This document shows, one piece after another, positions 5,884 to 11,986 of a stretch of 11,986 bases of DNA. The stretch is from Frondihabitans sp. (GTDB taxonomy: Bacteria; Actinomycetota; Actinomycetes; Actinomycetales; Microbacteriaceae). Under the pieces are notes generated by a model, which saw only the letters and a list, made by a program, of their open reading frames with translations, made no database searches and was not told the DNA's origin. Made by a program: the position numbers and the translations under genes. Location: positions 1 to 11,986 of the forward strand of contig JAODMX010000347.1 in the NCBI GenBank assembly GCA_025464735.1, in the 5' to 3' direction. The first letter of the stretch is position 1, and the number at the start of each line of letters is the position of its first letter.

Positions 5884-7866
5884 GTGATCGGCACCAGGCA
5901 AGGCCCGAGTCAACGACTGACCAAGGCCGGTGGCCGTGCGATCCTGGTGGGCCTGATGCTCGCCTTCGCCGCGGTGTTCGCCGGGCCCGCCGTCGCCGCT
6001 CACGCGACCGCACCGGTCGAATTGAATGGCGCCTATGTCCTCGACCAGTCCAATGTTCTGAGCGCCGCCGACAAAGCGACGATCACGAAGTCGCTCGACA
6101 AGCTCAGCAAAGACCGGGGCATCACCCTCCTGGTCATCTATGTGCCGACGTTCACGAGCCCGTCCCAAAGCAGCGAGTGGGGCGCCAAGACCGCCGACCT
6201 CAATTCGCTGGGCACGAATGACATCCTGTTGTCGGTGGCGACGCAGACCCGTCTCTACGACGTCTCCAAGGACTCCAACTCCACTCTCACCACGGCGCAA
6301 CTCGCGAGCATCGAAAAGAACGCCCTCGTCCCGCAACTCAAAGCTGCGAACTGGGCCGCAGCCGCCACGGCGACGGCCGACGGCATCGACAAGGCGACGG
6401 GCCCAGCCGATCTCACCTGGATCCCGATCACGATCGGCGTCCTCGTCGTCATCGCGATCATCGTGTTCCTGGTCGTCTTCCTCCTTCGTCGACGCCGCAG
6501 CGCCGGGATCGCCCAGAAGAATGCGGCCTCCCAAGCCGAGCTCGACCGTCAGGCCGCCGGTCTCCTCATCGGGATCGACGACCAGATCACGCAGGCCACC
6601 CAGGAGGTCGGCTTCGCTCTCGCCCAGTTCGGAGAGGCGGCTGCGGCACCGTTCGCCCAGGCGGTCGACTCCGCGAAAGACAAGGCACGACAGGCTTTCG
6701 AGCTTCGTCAGAAACTCGACGACGACATCCCCGACACGGCGGAGGAGAAGCGGGCCTGGACCGAGCAGATCATCGAACTCTGCCAGGGGGCGCACGCCGA
6801 CATCGAGGCACAATCCGAGGCCTACGACAAACTCCGCGCTTCCGAGGCGACGGTTGCCGAAGACACGGCGGCACTTCGCACCGACGCGGCCGCAGACCAG
6901 GCCCGTATCGCGGCGTCGACGACAACCCTGTCAACCCTGTCGAGCACGTACTCCGCTCGCGCCGTCGCCAGCATCACCCAGAATCCTCCCCAGGCCACCC
7001 AGCTCCTCCAGTTCGTCGAGCAGATGGCCACCGAAGCCGAAGGTCAGATCCAGGCCGACAACAAGGGCGAGGCCGTTGGCTCCGTGCAGCAGGGGCGTCA
7101 AGCGCTGGTCCAGATCGACCAGCTCTTGGGAGCGATCGACAAGGCGTCCGAGTCGCTGTCGACGGCCCAGGCGTCGATCGCAGCGGCCTCGACCGATCTC
7201 CGGTCGGACATCGAGGCGGCACAGAAAGTGCCCGCCGGAGGAGCGCCCCAGGGTTCTGATCTCCCCGGAGCGATCGCCGAGGTCCAGGCCGCGCTCGGAT
7301 TCGCTGACGCTACTCACGACGATCCCCTCGCGGTTCTTGACCGACTGACCGCGGCGAACACGAAGATCGACACCGCGATGGCCGCTGTCCGCGACGCCGA
7401 GGTTTCCCGGCAACGCGCCCAGGCCGCCCTCGACCAGTCGCTGCTGACGGCGCGCAGCCAGATCAGCGCTGCCCGCGACTTCATCGAGACCCGACGGGGG
7501 GCGATCAGCGCGGGGCCGCGAACCCGTCTCTCCGAGGCCGAACGCCACCTGTCGAGTGCGGTGAGCGTCGCCACGACGGATCCGCAGCGGGCCCTCGCCG
7601 AGGCGCAGCAGGCAAGTGCACTCGCCCAAGCGGCAGCCGGCGACGCGAATGACGTGGTCGGACGCTTCGACCAGCAGGGCATGGTCGGTGGCGGTGGTCT
7701 CGTGGGCGGTCGCGGGGGTTCGTCGAACCTCGGAGGCATCCTCGCGGGCGTCGTGATCGGCGGCCTCTTGAACGGCGGCGGCGGCGGATTTGGAGGCGGA
7801 GGCGGAGGCGGCTTCGGCGGGGGCGGCGGAGGAGGAGGCCGCGAATCCAGCGGAGGCCGCTTCTAA
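5884..7866 (+). CDS. TPM-domain membrane protein with long helical region and Gly-rich tail
   Basis: 660 residues. There is an N-terminal signal peptide (basic start, core AILVGLMLAFAAVFAGPAVAA, cleavage near residue 40). A TPM (YgcG/Psb32-type) domain follows at about 45-170, from NGAYVLDQSNVLSAADKATI through TLLVIYVPTF and NDILLSVATQTRLYDVS. A membrane helix lies at about 179-201, followed by RRRR. Then comes about 400 residues rich in Ala, Gln, Glu and Asp, probably coiled coil, and a tail of 5, 7 and 8 glycines split by Phe, ending SSGGRF. The TPM domain is thus outside the membrane and the helical part inside. TPM proteins occur in membrane-protein quality control; chloroplast relatives act in photosystem II repair. 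The pspA gene follows 114 bp downstream. GTG 5884 has GGGGAG 4 nt upstream; ATG 5872 (four residues longer) has none, but remains possible. Confidence 0.88.
   Translation: MIGTRQGPSQRLTKAGGRAILVGLMLAFAAVFAGPAVAAHATAPVELNGAYVLDQSNVLSAADKATITKSLDKLSKDRGITLLVIYVPTFTSPSQSSEWGAKTADLNSLGTNDILLSVATQTRLYDVSKDSNSTLTTAQLASIEKNALVPQLKAANWAAAATATADGIDKATGPADLTWIPITIGVLVVIAIIVFLVVFLLRRRRSAGIAQKNAASQAELDRQAAGLLIGIDDQITQATQEVGFALAQFGEAAAAPFAQAVDSAKDKARQAFELRQKLDDDIPDTAEEKRAWTEQIIELCQGAHADIEAQSEAYDKLRASEATVAEDTAALRTDAAADQARIAASTTTLSTLSSTYSARAVASITQNPPQATQLLQFVEQMATEAEGQIQADNKGEAVGSVQQGRQALVQIDQLLGAIDKASESLSTAQASIAAASTDLRSDIEAAQKVPAGGAPQGSDLPGAIAEVQAALGFADATHDDPLAVLDRLTAANTKIDTAMAAVRDAEVSRQRAQAALDQSLLTARSQISAARDFIETRRGAISAGPRTRLSEAERHLSSAVSVATTDPQRALAEAQQASALAQAAAGDANDVVGRFDQQGMVGGGGLVGGRGGSSNLGGILAGVVIGGLLNGGGGGFGGGGGGGFGGGGGGGGRESSGGRF
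7774..7839 (+). repeat. low-complexity GGN tract encoding the Gly-rich tail
   Basis: Twenty glycine codons (GGC, GGA and one GGG) are broken by only two Phe codons. Such tracts can slip during replication, so tail length may vary between strains. Similar Gly-rich tails with a small/aromatic end are common on TPM proteins. Confidence 0.8.
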
Positions 7867-7880
7867 CCCCGGCGCCGGGG
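7867..7880. terminator. 14-bp GC palindrome right after the TPM stop codon
   Basis: CCCCGGCGCCGGGG starts at the base after TAA. It can fold as a 5-bp stem with a GCGC loop. With no T-run it is at most a partial terminator or mRNA end-stabiliser, so read-through into pspA is possible. Confidence 0.35.
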
Positions 7881-7910
7881 TCGAGGAAAACCCTGCACGA
7901 CTTTTCATCC

Positions 7911-7960
7911 GACGTGACTACCGCGACCACGTCACGACCACCCAACGTCCTGTTCAGGAC
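7911..7960 (+). promoter_or_regulatory. two inverted repeats in the pspA leader
   Basis: GACGTG (7911-7916) pairs with CACGTC (7928-7933) over 11 nt. GTCCTGTTCAGGAC (7947-7960) is a perfect palindrome apart from its TT centre, ending 6 nt before the AAAGGA ribosome site of pspA. Either could be an operator or an RNA hairpin affecting pspA translation. No clear TAnnnT promoter lies between the genes. Confidence 0.4.
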
Positions 7961-7980
7961 ACCACGAAAGGAAAGAACTG

Positions 7981-8739
7981 ATGGCAAAGCAGTCGATCTT
8001 CGGGCGTATCGCACAGCTGACGAAGGCCAACATCAACAACCTCATCGACCAGGCGGAAGATCCACAGTTGATGCTCGACCAGTTGGTGCGCGACTATACG
8101 AACAACATCGCCGACGCCAAGACCGCGGTCGCCGAGACGATCGGCAACCTGCGTCTCCTCGAGCAGGATCACAAGGAAGACGTCGAGGCTGCGGCCGACT
8201 GGGGCAACAAAGCCCTCGCGGCCAGTAAGAAGGGCGACGAGCTCCGTGCCGCGGGCAACCCGGGTGAAGCCGACAAGTTCGACGATCTCGCGAAGGTCGC
8301 CATCGGCCGCCAGCTGTCGAGCGAGAAAGAAGCCAAAGACGCCGAGCCGACCATCGCCCAGCAGACCGACGTCGTTGAGAAGCTCAAGAAGGGCCTGTCC
8401 GGCATGGAGCAGAAGCTTCAGGACCTCAATAACAAGCGCAACGAGCTCGTCGCCCGCTCCAAGATGGCGGCCGCGCAGTCGAAGGTCAACGACGCGATCT
8501 CCAGCGTGAACGTGATGGATCCGACGAGCGACCTCGGCCGCTTCGAGAGCAAGATCCGCCGCGAGGAGGCGAAGGTGATGGGTCAGCAGGAGCTCCAGGC
8601 CTCGAGCCTTGATGCTCAGTTCGAGAGCCTCGATGAGCTCGATTCGAAGACCGAGGTCGAAGCCAGGCTCGCCCAGCTGAAGCTCGGGGGCGGCGCCGCG
8701 CCGGTGGAGCACTGGGACTCCAAGCCGCTCGGATCCTGA
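7981..8739 (+). CDS. pspA: PspA/IM30 family protein
   Basis: 252 residues; PspA/Vipp1 family proteins are about 220-270. They are cytosolic, coat the inner face of stressed membranes as rods or rings (ESCRT-III-like), and limit proton leak. The sequence is almost wholly alpha-helical: an amphipathic first helix (SIFGRIAQLTKANINNLIDQAEDP), the characteristic DPQLMLDQLVRDYTNNIADAKTAVAETIGN, the long charged hairpin at about 55-160 with LKKGLSGMEQKLQDLNNKRNELVARSKMAAAQ, and a C-terminal helix ending LAQLKLG. ATG 7981 is preceded by AAGGA at 8 nt. It follows the TPM gene on the same strand; the two probably form one membrane-maintenance unit. No PspB, PspC, PspF, ClgR or Rv2743c-type partner is in the window. 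A hairpin follows the stop. Confidence 0.93.
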   Translation: MAKQSIFGRIAQLTKANINNLIDQAEDPQLMLDQLVRDYTNNIADAKTAVAETIGNLRLLEQDHKEDVEAAADWGNKALAASKKGDELRAAGNPGEADKFDDLAKVAIGRQLSSEKEAKDAEPTIAQQTDVVEKLKKGLSGMEQKLQDLNNKRNELVARSKMAAAQSKVNDAISSVNVMDPTSDLGRFESKIRREEAKVMGQQELQASSLDAQFESLDELDSKTEVEARLAQLKLGGGAAPVEHWDSKPLGS

Positions 8740-8759
8740 TTTTCACCGTTCAGAGCACG

Positions 8760-8793
8760 ACTCGCCCGATCCTCCTCGTAGGTTCGGGCGAGT
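8760..8793. terminator. 10-bp hairpin after pspA
   Basis: ACTCGCCCGA (8760-8769) pairs perfectly with TCGGGCGAGT (8784-8793) around a 14-nt loop, 20 bp after the pspA stop. No T-run follows. It also lies 22 bp before the start of the arginase-like gene. Confidence 0.6.
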
Positions 8794-8815
8794 TGGTCAT
8801 GCGAAACTGTCGCGC

Positions 8816-9643
8816 GTGAGGTTCGTAGCAGTACCGCAGTGGCAGGGTTCCCCTTCGTCGCGAGCAATGAGGCTGTCCGACGGCGCCAATGCAATTTTCG
8901 GCGATCTGCCCTCTCGCTCGAGCACCATGGTCGAGGTACCGGTCGGTGCCGGCGATGCCCTCGGCACGAGCATCCATCGACTTTCAGCGGTCTCGACGGT
9001 GGCCGAGCGTCTTGTCGCGGAGCTTTCCACGAGTGACGAGACCGCTCTCGTCGTCGGGGGCGACTGCGGCATCGAGTTCGGAGCGGTGAGCCATGCCCTT
9101 CGGGACGATACCTGTGTCGTCTGGTTCGACGCGCATCCTGATCTCCACTCCCCCGAGACGAGCGAGAGCGGCGCCTTCAGTGGGATGGTCCTCGGCGCAC
9201 TCCTCGGTCGCGCCAACGCGGAGCTCGAGTCGGGCGGGCTCACCGTCAGCGCCCCCGCGCTCGTGCCTTCCCGAGTCGTCCTGGTCGGAACCCGGACTTT
9301 CGACGAGGCTGAAGACGCCTACATCGATGAGGTTGGCGTTCACAGCGTGTCCGCATTCGACCTCAACCCGCAGGACGTCGTCGATGCCGTGGCGGCGACC
9401 GGCGCCGCCTCGATCTACATCCACATCGACCTCGATGTGCTCGACCCCAGCGACTTCGACGGTCTCCTCGACCCTCAGCCGTTCGGCCTGCTCCCCGCCA
9501 CGCTGGTGTCGACCATCACGGCTCTGCGTGCGCGGTTCGATCTCGTCGGTGCGGGAATCTGTTCCTTCGCGCCGTCGACGCTGGAGGCGGCCGGCGACGA
9601 CCTCGGCACGATCCTCCGGTTGGTCGGAGCGCTCGCCCGCTAA
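8816..9643 (+). CDS. arginase/ureohydrolase-fold protein with altered active site
   Basis: 275 residues, near the 290-310 of ureohydrolases, which hydrolyse guanidino compounds with two Mn ions. The three metal motifs are recognisable: LVVGGDCGIEFG (GGDH in arginases, so the first His ligand is Cys84), WFDAHPDLHSP (D105, H107, D109) and HIDLDVLDP (D205, D207). By eye against rat arginase, H141 aligns with Ser122, N130 with His111, and E277, which holds the guanidinium, with Ser250. Five of six metal ligands are kept but substrate-recognition residues are not, so arginase or agmatinase activity is doubtful; another amide or amidine substrate is possible. The start is GTG 8816, without a Shine-Dalgarno; a GAAACT hexamer 7 nt upstream may be a -10 for a leaderless message. 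The N-terminus AVPQWQGSPSSRAMRLSDGA supports this start. The crotonase gene begins 9 bp downstream. Confidence 0.85.
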   Translation: MRFVAVPQWQGSPSSRAMRLSDGANAIFGDLPSRSSTMVEVPVGAGDALGTSIHRLSAVSTVAERLVAELSTSDETALVVGGDCGIEFGAVSHALRDDTCVVWFDAHPDLHSPETSESGAFSGMVLGALLGRANAELESGGLTVSAPALVPSRVVLVGTRTFDEAEDAYIDEVGVHSVSAFDLNPQDVVDAVAATGAASIYIHIDLDVLDPSDFDGLLDPQPFGLLPATLVSTITALRARFDLVGAGICSFAPSTLEAAGDDLGTILRLVGALAR

Positions 9644-9646
9644 CCT
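9641..9646 (+). promoter_or_regulatory. possible internal -10 (TAACCT) before the crotonase gene
   Basis: TAACCT includes the stop codon of the arginase-like gene and is followed by 6 nt and the crotonase ATG. It fits TAnnnT at leaderless spacing, so the second gene may also be transcribed on its own. Chance occurrence is possible. Confidence 0.3.
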
Positions 9647-9652
9647 CGGGGC

Positions 9653-10471
9653 ATGACGTCCGCTTCGAAAATCGCCGCGCTTCCCGACTCTCGCCCGCGG
9701 GTCTCGGTCGAGAAAGACGGCCATGTGCTGCTCATCGGATTGGACCGCGAAGAGAAACGGAACGCTGCCGACCTCCGGATGCTCAGGGAGCTCGCACTCG
9801 CTTACGGCCGGCTCGAGAACGATCCGGACCTCTGGGCGGGCCTCGTCTTCGCACACGGTGATCACTTCACTGCCGGTCTCGACCTGACGGACGTGGCTTC
9901 GGCCGTCACGGCAGACGGCCTCGACATCGTGCCCGATGGCGGTTTGCACCCCTGGCAGGTCGATGGCACGCACCTGACGAAGCCCGTCGTCATGGCCGTT
10001 CAGGGAACGTGTCTCACTCTCGGAGTCGAGCTGGCGCTCGTCAGCGACATCGTCATCTCGGGGCGGAACGCCCGGTTCGGGCAGATCGAGGTGCGTCGAG
10101 GGATCCTGCCATTCGGTGGCGCTACCACGCGTTTTCCGGCACGGGTCGGTTGGGGCAATGCCATGCGCTGGATGCTGACGGGCGAGACCTTCGATGCGCG
10201 TGAGGCACTCCGGATCGGCCTGGTCCAGGAAGTCGTTTTCAACGACCAGGTCTACAACCGCGCCTACGACCTCGCCCATCGGATCGCCCAGCAGGCGCCA
10301 CTGGCCGTCCAAGCGACCTTGGCCAACGCCCATCTGGCGGTGGAGCAAGGGGTGCGGATTGCCGAACAAGCACTCCAGCCCGAACTCGTCCGACTCATGG
10401 CGACGGAGGACTCCCGACTCGGCATGCAGTCGTTCCGTCAGCGCGGGGACGCGGAGTTCACGGGTAAGTAG
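9653..10471 (+). CDS. crotonase-family enoyl-CoA hydratase/isomerase
   Basis: 272 residues, a standard crotonase length. These enzymes bind acyl-CoA thioesters through an oxyanion hole made by two backbone NH groups. Both parts are visible: HFTAGLDLTD (71-80) and VQGTCLTLGVELAL (116-129). The two catalytic acids of enoyl-CoA hydratase (Glu144 and Glu164 of the rat enzyme) align with Glu126 in GVELAL and Glu146 in RFGQIEVRRG, so hydratase chemistry is plausible. FPARVGWGNAMRWMLTGETFDAREALRIGLVQEVV matches the usual RxxGxxxAxxxxLTGxxxxAxEAxxxGLVxxVV region. The oxyanion loop reads TLG rather than the common GGG, a mild deviation. The substrate cannot be told: fatty-acid oxidation or side-chain degradation. 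The ATG lies 9 bp after the arginase-like gene with no strong ribosome site. Confidence 0.9.
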   Translation: MTSASKIAALPDSRPRVSVEKDGHVLLIGLDREEKRNAADLRMLRELALAYGRLENDPDLWAGLVFAHGDHFTAGLDLTDVASAVTADGLDIVPDGGLHPWQVDGTHLTKPVVMAVQGTCLTLGVELALVSDIVISGRNARFGQIEVRRGILPFGGATTRFPARVGWGNAMRWMLTGETFDAREALRIGLVQEVVFNDQVYNRAYDLAHRIAQQAPLAVQATLANAHLAVEQGVRIAEQALQPELVRLMATEDSRLGMQSFRQRGDAEFTGK

Positions 10472-10559
10472 CCCACGAGGGCAACGCCCCGACCCGTCGG
10501 TCGTGCGAGGCACCCACACCCGCGTCCAGACATTGCCCGGACTTTCCCCGCGGGCAGGC

Positions 10560-10565
10560 GATACG
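10560..10565 (+). promoter_or_regulatory. -10-like box (GATACG) before the oxidoreductase gene, leaderless start
   Basis: GATACG is followed by 8 nt and the ATG at 10574. No Shine-Dalgarno is present in the 102-bp gap after the crotonase gene, so an own promoter with a leaderless message is likely. The last base departs from TAnnnT. Confidence 0.4.
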
Positions 10566-10573
10566 GTCGTGCC

Positions 10574-11974
10574 ATGACGACATATGACCTCATCGTGATC
10601 GGAGCAGGCGCTGTCGGAGAAAACGTGGCCGACTACGCCACACGCAAGGGGCTCAAGGTCGCCCTCGTCGAAGCCGAGCTCGTCGGCGGTGAATGCTCGT
10701 ACTGGGCCTGCATGCCCTCGAAGGCCCTCTTGATGAGTGGAACGGTGCTCGAGGCCGCCAAAGCCGTCGGCGGAGCCCGCGAGGCCGTCACCGGCGACCT
10801 CGATGTCCGGGCCGTCCTCCAGCGACGCAACTCGTTCACCAGCAACTGGGACGACTCGTCGCAGGTCGACTGGGTCTCGGGAGCCGGAATCGACCTCATC
10901 CGTGGGCACGCCACAATCACCGGGGTACGGGAGGTGACCGTGGACGGACACGTTCACACCGCGCGGTACGCTGTCGCCGCCGCAACCGGCTCGGCCGCCC
11001 TCCTCCCCGATGTGCCCGGCCTCGCCGACGCGATTCCGTGGACCAGTCGCGATGCGACCAGCGCCCAGTCGATCCCGCAGCGCCTGATGATCATCGGCGG
11101 CGGAGTGGTGGCCACCGAGATGGCTACGGCGTACCAGCAGCTCGGCGCTCAGGTCACCCTGGCGTCCCGGGGCGGCCTCCTCTCCGGGCAGGAACCGTTC
11201 GCCGGAGAGTTCGTCGGCGACGCGCTGAAGGAGCTCGGCGTCGATCTCCGGCTGGCCACCTCACCCACCTCCGTCATCCGGACCGAAGACGGAACAGTCG
11301 AAACGACGCTGTCCGACGGCACCGTGGTCTCAACCGACGAGATCCTCATCGCCACGGGCCGCGTCCCGCGGTCTTCCGACCTAGGCCTCGAGAACGTCGG
11401 ACTCCCACCGGGCGAATGGTTGGACGTCGACGACACACTCCTGGTGCGCGGCACCGATTGGCTCTACGGCGTCGGCGACATCAACCACCGCGCCCTCCTC
11501 ACCCACCAGGGCAAATACCAGGCCCGGGCCGCGGGCGAGGTCATAGCCGCCCGGGCTCTCGGCACCGAACTTCACACCGAGCCGTGGGGTGCCCACGTCG
11601 CGACAGCCGACCTTGCAGCGGTGCCTCAGGTCACTTTCACCTCGCCCGAGGTCGCGAGTGTCGGGCTGACCGCCTCGAGAGCCGAGCAGCAGGGCATCGA
11701 CACCCGAGTGGTCGACTACGATCTGGCCGCCCTGGCCGGATCATCGCTCAAGTCGGACACGTACAAGGGTCAAGCGCGTCTCGTGGTGGACGAGACGAGA
11801 AAGGTCATCGTCGGAGCGACCTTCGTCGGCCCCGAGGTGTCCGACCTGCTCCACGCTGCGACCGTCGCCGTCGTCGGGGAGGTGCCGATCGATCGGCTCT
11901 GGCACGCGGTTCCGTCCTACCCGACGGTCAGTGAGATCTGGCTTCGCCTGCTCGACAGCTACGGTCGACCGTGA
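10574..11974 (+). CDS. NAD(P)/FAD-dependent pyridine nucleotide-disulfide oxidoreductase
   Basis: 466 residues, normal for class I flavoprotein disulfide reductases (lipoamide, mycothione, mercuric reductases). The FAD Rossmann motif is VIGAGAVGENVA (8-19). The redox disulfide is GGECSYWACMPSK with C41 and C46 spaced C-x4-C. The NAD(P) fold is IIGGGVVATEMA (173-184); the second FAD-contacting motif LYGVGDI is at 297-303; the dimerisation domain starts near 345 (VPQVTFTSPEVASVGLT). In the C-terminal tail, the usual HPT-x-x-E dyad reads YPTVSE: Glu454 is kept but His is Tyr449, with an extra His at 444. The partner thiol is therefore uncertain; automatic labels as dihydrolipoyl dehydrogenase should be doubted. 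No 2-oxoacid dehydrogenase genes lie nearby. ATG 10574 gives the canonical N-terminus. Confidence 0.92.
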   Translation: MTTYDLIVIGAGAVGENVADYATRKGLKVALVEAELVGGECSYWACMPSKALLMSGTVLEAAKAVGGAREAVTGDLDVRAVLQRRNSFTSNWDDSSQVDWVSGAGIDLIRGHATITGVREVTVDGHVHTARYAVAAATGSAALLPDVPGLADAIPWTSRDATSAQSIPQRLMIIGGGVVATEMATAYQQLGAQVTLASRGGLLSGQEPFAGEFVGDALKELGVDLRLATSPTSVIRTEDGTVETTLSDGTVVSTDEILIATGRVPRSSDLGLENVGLPPGEWLDVDDTLLVRGTDWLYGVGDINHRALLTHQGKYQARAAGEVIAARALGTELHTEPWGAHVATADLAAVPQVTFTSPEVASVGLTASRAEQQGIDTRVVDYDLAALAGSSLKSDTYKGQARLVVDETRKVIVGATFVGPEVSDLLHAATVAVVGEVPIDRLWHAVPSYPTVSEIWLRLLDSYGRP

Positions 11975-11986
11975 CTACGCCCGGCG

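Noticed and set aside
6931..7908. 325-residue minus-strand frame opposite the TPM gene
   Set aside because: Low-complexity Arg/Ala/Ser-rich text mirrored from the helical region and Gly tail.
8984..10957. 657-residue open frame on the minus strand
   Set aside because: It is antisense to three well-supported genes with clear motifs; it has no recognisable domain of its own.
10693..11934. 413-residue plus-strand frame within the oxidoreductase gene
   Set aside because: Arg/Pro-rich shifted-frame shadow of a gene with intact FAD and disulfide motifs.
11971..11986. Start of a next gene at GTG overlapping the oxidoreductase stop (GTGA)
   Set aside because: Only five codons are visible and no good ribosome site precedes it; the overlap is suggestive but cannot be supported.

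Overview
The window is chromosomal DNA of a high-GC actinomycete. Third codon positions are rich in G and C, several genes start with GTG, the ArgRS carries the HIGG form of the class I signature, and most -10-like hexamers fit TAnnnT. Gene content suggests a Microbacteriaceae-type organism, but this is inference. Housekeeping and accessory genes are mixed. I see no phage, transposase, CRISPR or plasmid genes.

Layout, left to right. (1) On the minus strand, argS is followed after 2 bp by an LmeA/DUF2993-type membrane-anchored protein whose 3' end runs off the left edge. (2) Divergent from argS is a small secreted lipoprotein. (3) On the minus strand is a pyridoxamine-phosphate-oxidase-like flavoprotein with altered substrate-pocket residues, then on the plus strand tRNA-Arg(CCG). 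(4) After the tRNA come three 40-bp tandem units, each built on a GTGTCC...GGACAC palindrome, leading into a YnfA/UPF0060 membrane protein. (5) A 12-bp hairpin separates ynfA from a convergent 71-residue unknown gene, which has a 20-bp operator-like palindrome upstream. (6) An RhtA-like DMT exporter follows on the minus strand. (7) Divergent from it is a two-gene envelope module: a 660-residue TPM-domain protein with one membrane segment, a long helical region and a Gly-rich tail, followed by a PspA/IM30 protein. (8) A plus-strand group completes the window: a divergent arginase-fold protein, a crotonase-family enoyl-CoA hydratase/isomerase, and a flavin-dependent disulfide reductase whose usual catalytic His is replaced by Tyr.

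How the genes fit together: the TPM and PspA genes are the clearest functional pair, likely for membrane integrity or stress. argS and the LmeA-like gene look co-transcribed. The arginase-like and crotonase genes are 9 bp apart and may be co-expressed, but no shared pathway is evident. A recurring feature is a -10-like hexamer 6-8 nt before a start codon without a good Shine-Dalgarno, which suggests leaderless transcripts. The most interesting points are the enzyme-like proteins with altered active sites, the TPM/PspA module with its palindromic leader, and the palindromic tandem repeat beside the tRNA. All assignments come from reading the sequence; no database search was run.
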